Source of the DNA: JBIKLM01 sp044375105
GTDB lineage: Bacteria > Planctomycetota > UBA1135 > GCA-002686595
Assembly (NCBI GenBank): GCA_044375105.1
Contig: JBILNK010000064.1
Coordinates: 1 to 21,323, forward strand
Direction: 5' to 3'
DNA: 21,323 nucleotides
Part shown: piece after piece, positions 1-8,388 of the stretch
How the letters are laid out: each line of letters begins with the position of its first letter
Position numbering within the stretch: the first letter of the stretch is position 1
Notes under the pieces: generated by a model
Databases searched by the model: none
Told to the model about the DNA's origin: nothing
Seen by the model: the letters and a program-made list of their open reading frames with translations, nothing else
Position numbers and translations under genes: made by a program

Positions 1-492
1 GCCGCGCGCGCGGGACCCGTCGAAGGCTGGTCCTTGATGGTCGACTTCTTGCCGGATCACAGCCGCGAGGCCCTGCGCGAGCGCTGCATCGAGGCCGCCG
101 GACAAGCCGGCAACCCGCGGCTCGATCAGCTCTTCGGGCTCGATCTGCCGCGCCGCGTGGAGGGCCTCTTGGCGGAGCGCTGCGGCCTGGGCGGGCGAAC
201 GTTCCGGGTCGCGTCCCTCGACCGCGCCCGGCGCCATGCCCTGGTGGAAACGCTCAAGGGCTGGCCGCTGCCCGTGGATGGGACGCTCGATTACGACAAG
301 GCCGAGGTCACCGCCGGCGGCCTGGCCCTCAAAGCCGTCGATCCCGCCACGCTACGCGTCCATGGCATCCCCGGACTGTACGTGATCGGCGAGCTGCTGG
401 ACCTGCAGGGGCCGATCGGCGGGCTCAACTTCCAGGCGGCCTTCGCAACCGCCGAGCTGGCCGGCCTGGATGCCGCTCGCCCGCCGGCCTGA
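1..492 (+). CDS. HI0933/BaiN-family FAD-dependent oxidoreductase, C-terminal part (5' truncated)
   Basis: The reading frame is open from base 1 and ends at TGA 490-492, so about 163 C-terminal residues are present and the N-terminal FAD-binding Rossmann domain lies upstream of the window. The tail carries the family signature: an evaluated 'LALKAVDPATLRV' segment, then 'GLYVIGELLDLQGPIGGLNF' and 'AAFATAELAG'. This matches the conserved GE-LD-x-x-G-x-x-GG-N-x-Q block that closes the FAD site in HI0933-like flavoproteins. Members are soluble flavoproteins, mostly of unknown substrate; one relative, BaiN, acts on bile acids, but that should not be transferred here. The in-frame ATG at 37 is internal and is not a start. 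The gene converges on the VWA lipoprotein gene with a gap of about 53 bp and no clear terminator between them. Family is secure, substrate unknown. Confidence 0.85.
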   Translation, partial: AARAGPVEGWSLMVDFLPDHSREALRERCIEAAGQAGNPRLDQLFGLDLPRRVEGLLAERCGLGGRTFRVASLDRARRHALVETLKGWPLPVDGTLDYDKAEVTAGGLALKAVDPATLRVHGIPGLYVIGELLDLQGPIGGLNFQAAFATAELAGLDAARPPA

Positions 493-545
493 GCAGAACC
501 AGCCCGGGGCGCGTCGAGCGGCCTCGGTCGGTGCTTTATCGAGGC

Positions 546-2993
546 CTAAAAGGTCCGCCGTGGGTCGGCGTCGATGTAGAGCAGCGCGCGGGCGTCGTTG
601 CTCTGCAGGCTGCTGCGCGAGCTGCCGCCGGAGAGCAGCCGCCCGTCCGGGTGGATCTCGAGGCAGCTCAGCTGCTCGACGCCGTTGTCGCTGAACGAGC
701 CGTCTTCGATGAAGAAGCCTGTGCCGTTGAAGCTGTTGGAAAGCAGCCCTGCTTGGGAGAAGCGCCACCAGCAGGCGTCGAGGTGCCCTTCGGGATTCGG
801 CCGGCTCCCGGCCAGCAGGATCGCACCGCCGGGGCCGAGCTCGAGGTCCACCACGCTGCCGCCCTGGCCGAACAGGAGGCTCGGGGTAGCGGTCAGCACG
901 CCGCCCAGCATCACCAGGCCGACGCCCGGCGTCGGGCCGGTGCCCTTGAAGGGGTTCGAGGACCCGCCCACCAGCGAGCCGTCCGGCTGGCCGTTCTCCA
1001 GGCAGCGCCACAGGGTCGGCTGGGCGGCCGCGCCCGGCAGCCCCGGCGGGGTCAGCATGCCCGCGATCACCAGGCGGCCGAAGCTGTCCACCGCGCCCCG
1101 GCGCATCGAACCCAGGGCGCCGTTCGAGACGCTGTGGAAGGGGCCGAAGCTGCGCAGCACCCCCCCGGAGCCGAAACCCGCGTCCAAAGCGCCGCTTTCG
1201 GTCAAGGCGACCACCTGCGCGTCCGCGGTGCCGCGCGCTGGATTCCAGCCCACGCCGATCAGGTAGGTGCGCTCGCCGGCGGATAGCGACGCACTGGCCA
1301 GCCCGTAGACCGCATCGCCGCTGCCGGAAGGCGTGGTGATGTGCACGAAGGTGCCCGCCCCGGCGAAGCCCGGGTCGAGGCTCAGGTCCGAGAGCACGCG
1401 ATAGCAGACCTTGCGCCGCGCCTCGCCGCTGGGCGGCCCGCCGATCGCGGCCACCAGCACGCGCCCCTGGCCGTCGATGCACAGATCCTGGATGCGCTCG
1501 ATGTCCCCGAAGGGACCTGTGAGCGGCAGGGCTAGGCGCTGGAAGCTGCCGCCGGCGGAACGCCGCCAGAGCTGGGCCCCCGCGGGCCCGCCGCCGGCGG
1601 GGCTCGCCAGGCCGCCGACGAACAGGTTTCCGCTCAGCTCGTCGACCGCCAGGGCCAGGGGCTCGATCGAGCTGAACTCGGGACCGGCCGGCACGTCGAT
1701 GCGGCCCGCGCTGCCGAAGCCCGGCAGTGCGGCTCCCATCGCGTCGAATCCGAGCAGCGCGAAGCCGCCACCGCTCGACGGGCGCGCCAGGGCCCGCCAG
1801 GAGCCATCCGCGGAGACCTCCAGGTCGACCAACTGGGCCAGTCCCGAGAGTTGGGCGCTGTCTAGCGGCGGCACGAAGCCCCCGCCGGCGCTGAAGAAGT
1901 CGGTCTGGAATTGGAGCTCGACCGGCGTGGCCCCGGGGATCTCGGCCACGCGGATGCTGAGGTCCTGGGGTCCCGAGCCGTCGTTCTTGGGGCTGATGTA
2001 GCCGACCAAGTAGTAGCTGTTGGCGGCGTTCGAGAGGTTGCTGGCGATCTGCTGGAAGGCCGCCGTCAGGCCGGATAGGTCGTCGGCGAAGGCGTTGCCA
2101 TCGGGCCCCAGGGTTTTGAGTGCGTTCGGATTGATCTCGTTGCCCACGCCGATCGAGAAGGCTTCGATGTCCTCGGTCAGGGCCGCTTGGGCGCTGGCCA
2201 GGGTCAAGCCGTTGGCGTTGTGGCTGCCGTCGGTGAACGTCACCAGGGCCTTGGACACGAATTCGATCTGGCCCGCGGCGACCGCATCGGCCGCGGCCTC
2301 CTGCAGCATGCCGGCGGCGGCGATCACCGCGCCGTACAGGTTGGTCGAGTCATCGAAGACTTCGACCTCAGTGGCGTTGTCGAGGGCCTCGTAGAGCCGG
2401 TCCCTGTCGTTGCTGAACCCCAGCGGCACGAGCACCGGGAAACCGCCGATGGTCTGGCTGACCTCGGCGGGCACGATGTCGGAGATGCCAAAGAACCAGG
2501 AGACGGCCACGAAGGCCGCCGGGTCCTCAGTGACCACGTCCACGTAGGCCTTGGCGGCGTCGATCTCGGCCTGGAGAGCCCCAGGACTGCTGGCGATCGA
2601 AGAGGACAGGTCGAGCAGCAGGTGCGAATAGGCGCGATAGGCCTTGGGTCGCGGCAGGAACTGCTGCTGGCTTTCGGTGGGGGAGACGGGCACCCCGTTC
2701 TCCGAAAGTTCGAAGTCGATCGCTTCCAAACCGGCCACGGGCACGCCGCCGGGCCCGAAGGCGCGCACCAAGACGGAAACCCGCCCGGGCAGGTCGACCC
2801 GCACCTCGCCCGTGGGGGCGGTCAGCTGGGCGACCACCGAGCCTCCGGGGGTGACCTCGTCGGTCAAGCCGCCGCCGCAGCCGGAGGTCAGCAGCGCCAC
2901 GGCCAGGCCCTGAATCAAGGCCAGGCCCGGAAGCAGGGCGAGGCGCAGGGGCCGAGGGCCGGGCAGGCACGGGCGGGCGTGGGATCGGTGCAT
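546..2993 (-). CDS. Secreted VWA-domain lipoprotein with delta-60-type repeats
   Basis: An 815-residue exported protein. ATG 2993 is preferred over an upstream TTG at 3026 because it starts directly before a positively charged, then hydrophobic stretch (residues 16-38) ending at Cys39 in 'LLTSGCGGG'. This is a lipobox-like site, although Thr at -3 is not the usual Leu. A Gly-rich linker and a beta-type domain follow, then a VWA domain with the metal (MIDAS) signature: DLSSS at about 128-132, Thr about 217 in 'DDSTNLYGAV' and Asp about 255 in 'VTFTDGS'. From about residue 370 the chain is beta-propeller-like, with delta-60-type units such as 'LDAGFGSGGVLRSFG', 'LDPGFAGAGTF' and 'EIHPDGRLLSGG'. 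A surface adhesion or sensing role at the cell envelope is an inference. The intact VWA set contrasts with the degraded relative just upstream (3244-3887). Confidence 0.85.
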   Translation of the reverse strand: MHRSHARPCLPGPRPLRLALLPGLALIQGLAVALLTSGCGGGLTDEVTPGGSVVAQLTAPTGEVRVDLPGRVSVLVRAFGPGGVPVAGLEAIDFELSENGVPVSPTESQQQFLPRPKAYRAYSHLLLDLSSSIASSPGALQAEIDAAKAYVDVVTEDPAAFVAVSWFFGISDIVPAEVSQTIGGFPVLVPLGFSNDRDRLYEALDNATEVEVFDDSTNLYGAVIAAAGMLQEAAADAVAAGQIEFVSKALVTFTDGSHNANGLTLASAQAALTEDIEAFSIGVGNEINPNALKTLGPDGNAFADDLSGLTAAFQQIASNLSNAANSYYLVGYISPKNDGSGPQDLSIRVAEIPGATPVELQFQTDFFSAGGGFVPPLDSAQLSGLAQLVDLEVSADGSWRALARPSSGGGFALLGFDAMGAALPGFGSAGRIDVPAGPEFSSIEPLALAVDELSGNLFVGGLASPAGGGPAGAQLWRRSAGGSFQRLALPLTGPFGDIERIQDLCIDGQGRVLVAAIGGPPSGEARRKVCYRVLSDLSLDPGFAGAGTFVHITTPSGSGDAVYGLASASLSAGERTYLIGVGWNPARGTADAQVVALTESGALDAGFGSGGVLRSFGPFHSVSNGALGSMRRGAVDSFGRLVIAGMLTPPGLPGAAAQPTLWRCLENGQPDGSLVGGSSNPFKGTGPTPGVGLVMLGGVLTATPSLLFGQGGSVVDLELGPGGAILLAGSRPNPEGHLDACWWRFSQAGLLSNSFNGTGFFIEDGSFSDNGVEQLSCLEIHPDGRLLSGGSSRSSLQSNDARALLYIDADPRRTF

Positions 2994-3243
2994 GGGCGGA
3001 TGACCCTCGAAGGGAGGAATCCGCAAAGCCTAGGAGCCGGGCTGCGCCAGCCCCAATGCTCTGGCCTGCTCGATTCCCGCTCCGCGCACGCTGCGGATCC
3101 CGCGCCGCGCGCGCTGCGGATCCTGCGCCGCGAGCTCGAGCACGGCGCCGACGGCGGCCCGCTCGGGCCGGCCTCCGGCGCGCCCGCCAGGAGAGCCAGG
3201 CTGCCCTGCGATCGGCGCGTGGGCAGGCGATCCTCGGGGCTGG

Positions 3244-3887
3244 TCAGCCGCGCCGGAAGGAACGCCTCGGCTTCGCTGCGACCGCGAGCTCGAGGGCCAG
3301 CAGCTCGCCGGCGCTGGCGCTCTCGAGCAAGGCACCGAAGGCAGCGGACAGGGCCCCCGGATCGCGGCTCCACAGGGCGCCGCCCGCCAAACCCACGGGC
3401 TCGGCCCCTTGGCCCCCCAGCCGCGCCAGCGCCAGCTCGGTCTGGGGCTGGGCCAGGATCGCCGCGACGGCGCTCAGCGCGTCCTCGCCCAAGGCCGCCA
3501 GCCGGGAGTCGTCCGCCAGCGTGGCGGCGCTGCAGTCGATCGCCAGCATGTAACTGTCGTGCACCGCGAGCGCCAGGGGCAGCGGCCGGCGATCGACCGA
3601 TACGGGATCCAGCTCCAGCCCCTGCTCCAAGAGCGCGAAATCGGCAGGCGTCGGGCCATCGATCCGGTCCGGCCCGTCCCAGGCCTCGAGCCGCCATCCG
3701 ACGCGCCCCGCCCGGCGGACCTCAGGCAGCGCGAGGGCCGCTAGTGCAGCGGGCACGGCGCCGCCGGCTCGCTGGGCCCGAGCGTCCCGCTACCCTGGGC
3801 TGTGCCTCTCCCGCCGCCGCAACCTGCAGGGACCGCGCAGGCAAGGGCCGACACGAGGGTCGCCGCGGATCGGTTGGATCGAGGCAT
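3244..3887 (-). pseudogene. Small VWA-like lipoprotein, apparently frameshifted paralogue of the adjacent gene
   Basis: Two overlapping frames look like one broken gene. The first starts at ATG 3887 and encodes a signal peptide ('MPRSNRSAATLVSALACAVP') ending in 'AGCGGG', the same Cys-Gly-Gly-Gly start of mature protein as the neighbour, but it stops at TAG 3743-3741. The second is open from 3789 and runs to 3244. Its segment 'PADFALLEQGLELDPVSV' then 'YMLAIDCSAATLADD' lines up with the neighbour's 'AIDFELSENGVPVSP' and 'HLLLDLSSSIASS'. A single-base change in 3741-3789 would join them. The VWA metal motif is degraded (DCSAA instead of DxSxS) and the product ends about 100 residues after it, before the MIDAS Thr and Asp region. 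If the frame change is not real, the second frame could start at GTG 3756, without a signal peptide. Function unknown. Confidence 0.5.
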
Positions 3888-3940
3888 CGCAGGCAGCTTG
3901 CCAATGCGTGGAAGACGGCAGGCAGGGATGGCCTGGGCCC

Positions 3941-3985
3941 GGCGGCTCGCAGCCCGGCGGCTCGCAGCCCGGCGGCTCGCAGCCC
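3941..3985. repeat. Three-copy 15-bp tandem repeat
   Basis: Three perfect head-to-tail copies of GGCGGCTCGCAGCCC at 3941-3955, 3956-3970 and 3971-3985, flanked by partial copies. It lies about 55 bp upstream of the lipoprotein start. The 15-bp unit keeps frame, but no real protein seems to cover it. Confidence 0.9.
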
Positions 3986-4308
3986 GGCGCTTGGTGAGCG
4001 GCGCTTGATGGGGGGCGCTTGCGTTCCCCAGGGGGCTTTGCGATCCAGCTGGTTGGGCCGCTGTGAGGCTGCGCAGCGCTAGTTCAAGGTCCCCGCGGAC
4101 AGGCAACGGGCCAAGCAGCGGGAAGCAAGCGTGGGCCGTCGATAGGGACCGAGCGTTACAACGGCGTGAAGCCGAGGGCGCGCTGGCGGCTTCCGGCGGC
4201 TCGCTGCGGGATTTGGGCGTGTGTTCCCGCGGCACCGATCCTGAGCGGGAGCGTTGCGTCGCAACCTGCCGCGACCCGCTGCCGTAGGAACTGCGCAGGA
4301 ACTGCGTA

Positions 4309-4328
4309 GGGGCTCCGCGGAGCGCCCC
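4309..4328 (-). terminator. Possible GC hairpin after fda (no T-run)
   Basis: About 10 nt past the fda stop the transcript can fold GGGG-CTCC against GGAG-CCCC, with a 2-nt bulge and almost no loop. No T tract follows, so it is not a classical intrinsic terminator; it could help define the 3' end. Confidence 0.25.
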
Positions 4329-4337
4329 GCCGGCCGG

Positions 4338-5228
4338 TCAGGTGATCGAGGCCTGGAAGATGCTCTGGATGGCGCGATCCAGGCTGCGGTGGAAGTCCGC
4401 GTCGCTCTGCTGCGCGGACAGGCCTTCGCTGAGGGCCCGCGAGAACGAGGCGATCATGCCGTTGTTTTGGGCCAGCATTTGGTTCGACTGTTCGCGCGAG
4501 TAGCCTCCCGACAGCGCTACGACGCGCAGCACGCGGGGGTGCTGGATCAGCGCGCGGTAGAAGTTCGCTTGGCTGGGCAGCGTCAGCTTGAGCATCACGC
4601 TCTGGTTGCTCGGCAGCGTGTCGAGGTGCTTCCTGAGGGCCGCCTCGAGCAATCTCTCGCAGCCGGCCTTGTCGGGGCTCTTGATGTCGACCTCGGGCTC
4701 GATGATCGGCACCAGGCCCGCGGCCAGGATCTGCTTGCCGATCTCGAACTGCTGGGCGACCACGGCCTCGATGCCGCCGGCGTTCGGCTGCTTGATCACC
4801 GAGCGCATCTTGGTGCCGAAGACCAGATTCTGCTTGGCGCGCTGCAGCAGCGCATCCAGGCCAGGGATGGGCTTCATCAGCTGGACCCCGTCCTTCTCGT
4901 CCGCCAGGCCCTTGTCGACCTTGAGGAATGGGATCACGCGCTTTTCGAGCCACAGGTACTTGGCCGAGGGCAACCCCCGGATCTGCCGGTCCATGGTGTT
5001 CTCGAACAGGATCGCGCCCAGGATGCGATCGCCGTTGAAGGCCGGGTCGGTGATGATGCGCGTGCGCATCTCGTGCACCTTGGCGTACATCTGCTCCTCG
5101 CCAGAGTAGGCGCTCTCGGGCACGCCGTATTCCTTGAGCGCCTTGGGCGTGCTGCCGCCGCTCTGGTCCAGGGCGGCGATGAATCCTTGGGCGGAGCGGG
5201 CCTTCTCGAGCTGCTGTTCGAAGGACAT
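4338..5228 (-). CDS. fda: Class I fructose-bisphosphate aldolase
   Basis: A 296-residue cytosolic enzyme that reversibly cleaves fructose-1,6-bisphosphate into dihydroxyacetone phosphate and glyceraldehyde-3-phosphate by Schiff-base chemistry. Length and sequence fit the short bacterial class I type known from Staphylococcus (Fda). Visible landmarks are 'ALDQSGGSTPKAL' with Asp21, 'LFENTMD', 'FLKVDKGL' (about 101-108), 'PIIEPEVDI' with Glu178, and 'VMLKLTLPS' whose Lys214 is the expected Schiff-base lysine; the phosphate-binding 'ALSGGYSREQSNQML' follows. The ATG start gives the family N-terminus. The 5' side is a pyrimidine tract (C-run at about 5229-5240), with no Shine-Dalgarno. It sits 50 bp downstream of the unrecognised secreted protein on the same strand and may be co-transcribed with it. 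Function is confident. Confidence 0.95.
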   Translation of the reverse strand: MSFEQQLEKARSAQGFIAALDQSGGSTPKALKEYGVPESAYSGEEQMYAKVHEMRTRIITDPAFNGDRILGAILFENTMDRQIRGLPSAKYLWLEKRVIPFLKVDKGLADEKDGVQLMKPIPGLDALLQRAKQNLVFGTKMRSVIKQPNAGGIEAVVAQQFEIGKQILAAGLVPIIEPEVDIKSPDKAGCERLLEAALRKHLDTLPSNQSVMLKLTLPSQANFYRALIQHPRVLRVVALSGGYSREQSNQMLAQNNGMIASFSRALSEGLSAQQSDADFHRSLDRAIQSIFQASIT

Positions 5229-5278
5229 GGGTGGGGGGGGAGAGGGAAGCTGTATTGGAACCCGCGGCGCGCTCTACA

Positions 5279-6427
5279 TCAATCGCCGGCCCGCGGGGCG
5301 CCGGCTTTCGGATAGCGCTCGAAGAGATCGAGGTCCAGGGCCAGGACCAGCAGGCGGCGGCGCACGTGGGCCTCGCCCTGCTCGAGGCCGGCGCGGCGGT
5401 TGATGGCCAGCTGGTGGACATCCTTGTCCTTGTTGGTGCGGCGCGTCAGGTCGCTCAGGAAGGCCTCCCAGGCGGCCGAGTCCGGCAGGGTCGCGGAGAC
5501 CTGGGTCAGGTCGGACTGGCGCTGCTCCCAGAAGGACTGCAGCGGCAGGTGATGGGCGGGCGTGAAACCGAACCACAGCTCGGACGCCGGGCTGAGGTAG
5601 CTGCGCGCCAAGGCCTCGCACAGGGCCCGGTGGCGTTTGGCCGGCAGGTAGGCCTGCTCGAGCTTGGCGTAGAAGGCCTTGTGCTCGCGGTCCGGCACCG
5701 GAGCCTTCCAAGCCTTGGGGTACTTCTCGAACAGGCTGTGCAGGATGCCCAGCGTGTCCACATCGGGCATCTCGATCTCGAGGCCCGAGCCCCAGGCGGT
5801 GAACAGGGACACCCCGGGATAGACGTTGCCGTCGCGGTCGGTGTAGCTGTGCTCGAAGACCGCCAGGGTGCGCCGCTCGCGGCCGTCGTCCAATTCGGCC
5901 AGGGCGATCGCTTCGGCCAGGTCCAGGTCCGGGGTGAAACCGAGGGCCGCGTTGATCAGCTCGCGGCGCGGATCGTCCCAACCGGGCAGGCGCACGATGC
6001 GCTCGCTGCCCCAGTCGTAGGCGTATCCGGAGATCAGCCGGCGGGGCGGGTTGCGCCGCTCGAGGGCGGTTTGGAGCGCGCGTGCCTTGGGGCTGTCGGC
6101 GGCCAGCAAGCGCCGCGGGATGGGCTGGGCCGGCGCATGCGCCACGGGGTCGAACCACACCGGCGCGGGGGCATCCGGCAGGAAGCCGGGGTCGGTTTCG
6201 AAGAAGCCGCGCGCGTGGGCGATCAGCTGGAGCTGGAAGGGGCCCCCGTTGCTCAGGTCGAGGCGTAGGTAGTCGAGCAGACGCCGTCGGTCGGTGGCCG
6301 AGAGGCGCTCGATCAGGCCGGGCAGATCGGCTTCGACGGGCGCGTTCTCTTCCTGCGGCGCGGCGGGTGCTTGGGCCAGGCTGCAGGGCAGGCAGGCCAA
6401 GACGGTCCCCAGGAGCAGGCGATGCAT
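5279..6427 (-). CDS. Secreted protein of unknown function (382 aa)
   Basis: I do not recognise this family. ATG 6427 is chosen because an AGGA lies 7 nt upstream and because the first residues form a clean Sec signal peptide: 'MHRLLLGTVLACLPCSLAQA', with probable cleavage after AQA. The open frame extends further upstream to about 6700 but would bury the signal peptide. The mature protein is about 360 residues, rich in Leu, Arg and aromatic residues, with no membrane segment after the signal. It contains blocks such as 'LISGYAYDWGSERIVRLPGW', 'LAVFEHSYTDRDGNVYPGV', 'SLFTAWGSGLEIEMPDVD' and 'WFGFTPAHHLPLQSFWEQRQ'. Codon use matches the neighbours, supporting a real gene. It precedes fda by 50 bp on the same strand, and its partner or substrate cannot be read from the sequence. 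Confidence 0.8.
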   Translation of the reverse strand: MHRLLLGTVLACLPCSLAQAPAAPQEENAPVEADLPGLIERLSATDRRRLLDYLRLDLSNGGPFQLQLIAHARGFFETDPGFLPDAPAPVWFDPVAHAPAQPIPRRLLAADSPKARALQTALERRNPPRRLISGYAYDWGSERIVRLPGWDDPRRELINAALGFTPDLDLAEAIALAELDDGRERRTLAVFEHSYTDRDGNVYPGVSLFTAWGSGLEIEMPDVDTLGILHSLFEKYPKAWKAPVPDREHKAFYAKLEQAYLPAKRHRALCEALARSYLSPASELWFGFTPAHHLPLQSFWEQRQSDLTQVSATLPDSAAWEAFLSDLTRRTNKDKDVHQLAINRRAGLEQGEAHVRRRLLVLALDLDLFERYPKAGAPRAGD

Positions 6428-6820
6428 GCCCCTATCCTGCCAGGAAGCCCAGCGCGGGCCGCCAACGTCGGAGGGGCGGGACCCGTCTTTCGGCCCCGAA
6501 GGAGGCCCGTTGTCTTGCAACCGCCGAAAACTGCCCCACCCGCATCGCTCGGAGGACCGGACGCGGCCTCTTGGCCGCCGGCGCTGCTCCTGCGGGGGGG
6601 CGGCTCCTTTGCTCAGCAACCCTACCCCGGCCGCAAGCGGCTGGCCAGGCGGAACCGGGCCGGGCCGCGGGGACCATGCCCGGGAGCCGCCCTCGGCCAA
6701 GCGCTGTCCCGGGGCCGGCGTGCCCCCGGGGCGCCCCGGAGGCCGCCCGGGCCTGCGACGGTGGGCCTCCGGCGGCGGGCCTGCGACCGGGGAGCCGGGC
6801 TGCGACCTGCCGGGCTGCCG
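6428..6820. other. Intergenic stretch between pcnB and the secreted-protein gene
   Basis: No gene is supported. It contains a 9-bp perfect inverted repeat, CCGGAGGCC (6736-6744) against GGCCTCCGG (6764-6772), with a 19-nt loop, about 50 nt past the pcnB stop. No T-run follows on the minus strand, so its use as a terminator is uncertain. Short CCTGCGAC repeats recur around 6752-6800. Confidence 0.5.
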
Positions 6821-8230
6821 TCAGGCGCGGCGGCGCCGGCGGCGCCGGGACTTGAGGCGCTGCAGTTCCTCGCCTTGGCGGCCCTCCCATTCCTGATACA
6901 GGTCCAGGGGCCGGTCGGTGGCTTCGAGCAGGTCCTTGAGCAGGGCCAGGGACTCGGCGAATTCCGCGCTGCCCACGAACAGCAGCGGCCGGAAGCGTTT
7001 GCTGGGTTTGAGGTGGAAGCGGCGCAGGTTGGCCAGCAGGCGCCGGGCCAAGCCCGTGTCCCGGCGGGAGAGGCGCGAGACGCCGGCCAGGGGTGACAGC
7101 AGCTCGCCCGCCAGGGCCATGGCCTCCGTGTCGCCCTGCAGGGGCTCCGCCTGGGCCAGGCGATGCTCGTAGAGGGGAGCCAGCAGGTAGGCCAGGCACA
7201 GGCCGACCTCCTGCTCGCCGTGTCGATCCCGGCGGCGATCGAGGGCCGCCAGCAGCCGCCAGAGCTGGTCCGCGCGCCGGTCGCTCTGGTCTGCGTCGAG
7301 GAACGCGGCCAGGTCGGGCATCAGCACCGCCAGGGCACCGCAGCGGTCGAGCAGCTCGAAGGCGCCCGACGCGCAGCCGGAGCGCAGCAGGCGCGTCTGC
7401 TCCTCGACCAGGCGCGCCGGCGCCGCCCGCTCGAGCAAGCTGCACTGGTCGCACATCGCCTCCCAGGTTGCCGCCTCGATCTCGAAGTCGAGGCGCGCCG
7501 AGAACTTGACCGCCCTCAGGATGCGCACCGGGTCCTCGGCCAGCCGCACGCGCGGATCGCCGATGGTGCGCAGGACGCGGCCGCGCAGGTCTTCGATCCC
7601 GCCGACGAAATCGATCAGCAGGCGCTGCAGGGGCTCGAAGAAAAGCGCGTTGATGGTGAAGTCGCGGCGGCGGGCATCTTCCTCGGCCGTCCCGAAGACA
7701 TTGTCGTCGACGATCAGCAGATCGTCCTGTTCCTCGCTTTCATCGCGCTCGGGGGGCGCGGCCCGAAAGGTCGAGGTCTCGACCACGTGGTCGCCGTAGA
7801 CCACGTGCACGAGCTTGAAGCGCCGGCCGATGATGCGGCCGTTGTGGAACATGCGCTTGATCTGGCGCGGATGGGCTTCCGTGGCGACGTCGAAGTCCTT
7901 GGGCTGGCGCCCGAGCAGCAGGTCGCGCACGCAGCCGCCCACCAGATAGGACTCGAAACCACGGCGGCTGAGGCGCGTCACGACCCGCAGGGCATCCGGA
8001 TCGATGCGCCGCTCGTCGATGCCTGGCACGGAGAGGATCCGGGCGCCGGCGGCGCGGGCCCGCTCGAGGGGATCCCCTCCGCGCGGCTCGAACTCCTCGG
8101 GGGTGGCCGCGCCGAGTTCGTCGATCACCCGCCGCTCCCGGTCGCGCGTCGACCGCCGGCCGCGGCGGCCCCGCCGGCGCCGGTCGTTCGGGTCGGCGGA
8201 GAGCGAATTCGCGTGACGGGCGCTCTTCAC
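6821..8230 (-). CDS. pcnB: Poly(A) polymerase I (PcnB-type class II nucleotidyltransferase)
   Basis: A 469-residue cytosolic enzyme that would add 3' A tails to RNA and so feed RNA decay. The head domain shows 'YLVGGCVRDLLLGRQPKDFD', with catalytic Asp112 and Asp114. It then has 'MFHNGRIIGRRFKLVHVVYG', 'DDNVFGTAEEDARRRDFTIN' (about 176-194), 'IGDPRVRLAEDPVRILRAVK' and the 'PARLVEEQTRLL' neck element. The 'DNVFG-x-x-EEDA' segment and the long insertion before it (about 157-175, acidic) match PcnB rather than generic CCA-adding enzymes, but the superfamily is hard to split by eye. Both ends are Arg-rich ('RRRRGRRGRR' near 17-26 and a terminal run of Arg), plausible RNA-binding tails. The start is the GTG at 8230 without a good ribosome site; a later GTG near codon 35 is possible. 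Divergent from tRNA-Trp. Confidence 0.88.
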   Translation of the reverse strand: MKSARHANSLSADPNDRRRRGRRGRRSTRDRERRVIDELGAATPEEFEPRGGDPLERARAAGARILSVPGIDERRIDPDALRVVTRLSRRGFESYLVGGCVRDLLLGRQPKDFDVATEAHPRQIKRMFHNGRIIGRRFKLVHVVYGDHVVETSTFRAAPPERDESEEQDDLLIVDDNVFGTAEEDARRRDFTINALFFEPLQRLLIDFVGGIEDLRGRVLRTIGDPRVRLAEDPVRILRAVKFSARLDFEIEAATWEAMCDQCSLLERAAPARLVEEQTRLLRSGCASGAFELLDRCGALAVLMPDLAAFLDADQSDRRADQLWRLLAALDRRRDRHGEQEVGLCLAYLLAPLYEHRLAQAEPLQGDTEAMALAGELLSPLAGVSRLSRRDTGLARRLLANLRRFHLKPSKRFRPLLFVGSAEFAESLALLKDLLEATDRPLDLYQEWEGRQGEELQRLKSRRRRRRRA

Positions 8231-8346
8231 GTGTGGGCGGAGGTGGGGCTGGAAAACGTCGCTATCGACCCGGCCAGAATAGCCGCGCCCCCCGCCGTGC
8301 GGGCAAGCCCAGCCCCCCGGATAGGCCTCAGGAATCCGTGCGCGGC

Positions 8347-8375
8347 TTGCGGCACGGGGGCCCGCTGGCTACGCT
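8347..8375 (+). promoter_or_regulatory. Predicted promoter of tRNA-Trp
   Basis: TTGCGG (8347-8352) and TACGCT (8370-8375) are separated by 17 bp and lie 13 nt before the mature tRNA 5' end, the same geometry as the stronger tRNA-Leu promoter. The hexamers match consensus at only about half the positions, so spacing and location carry the call. Confidence 0.45.
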
Positions 8376-8388
8376 GCCGCCCCTTCGT

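Larger units (their letters stand above)
3888..4337. other. Intergenic stretch between fda and the broken lipoprotein gene
   Basis: No coding sequence is supported here, although several frames are open because of the GC content. It contains a three-copy 15-bp tandem repeat (3941-3985) and a GC-rich hairpin close to the fda stop (4309-4328). I see no convincing promoter for the lipoprotein gene. Confidence 0.5.

Noticed and set aside
3741..3789. Programmed -1 frameshift site joining the two lipoprotein frames
   Set aside because: No X-XXY-YYZ slippery heptamer in the proper frame and the VWA motif is already degraded, so decay or a sequencing indel is more likely.
2187..4082. Long plus-strand frame of 631 codons
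   Set aside because: Antisense to the VWA lipoprotein; low-complexity Arg/Gly/Ala composition typical of shadow frames.
6432..7454. Minus-strand frame of 340 codons overlapping pcnB
   Set aside because: Overlaps the conserved pcnB frame; Pro/Gly/Arg-rich shadow without similarity.
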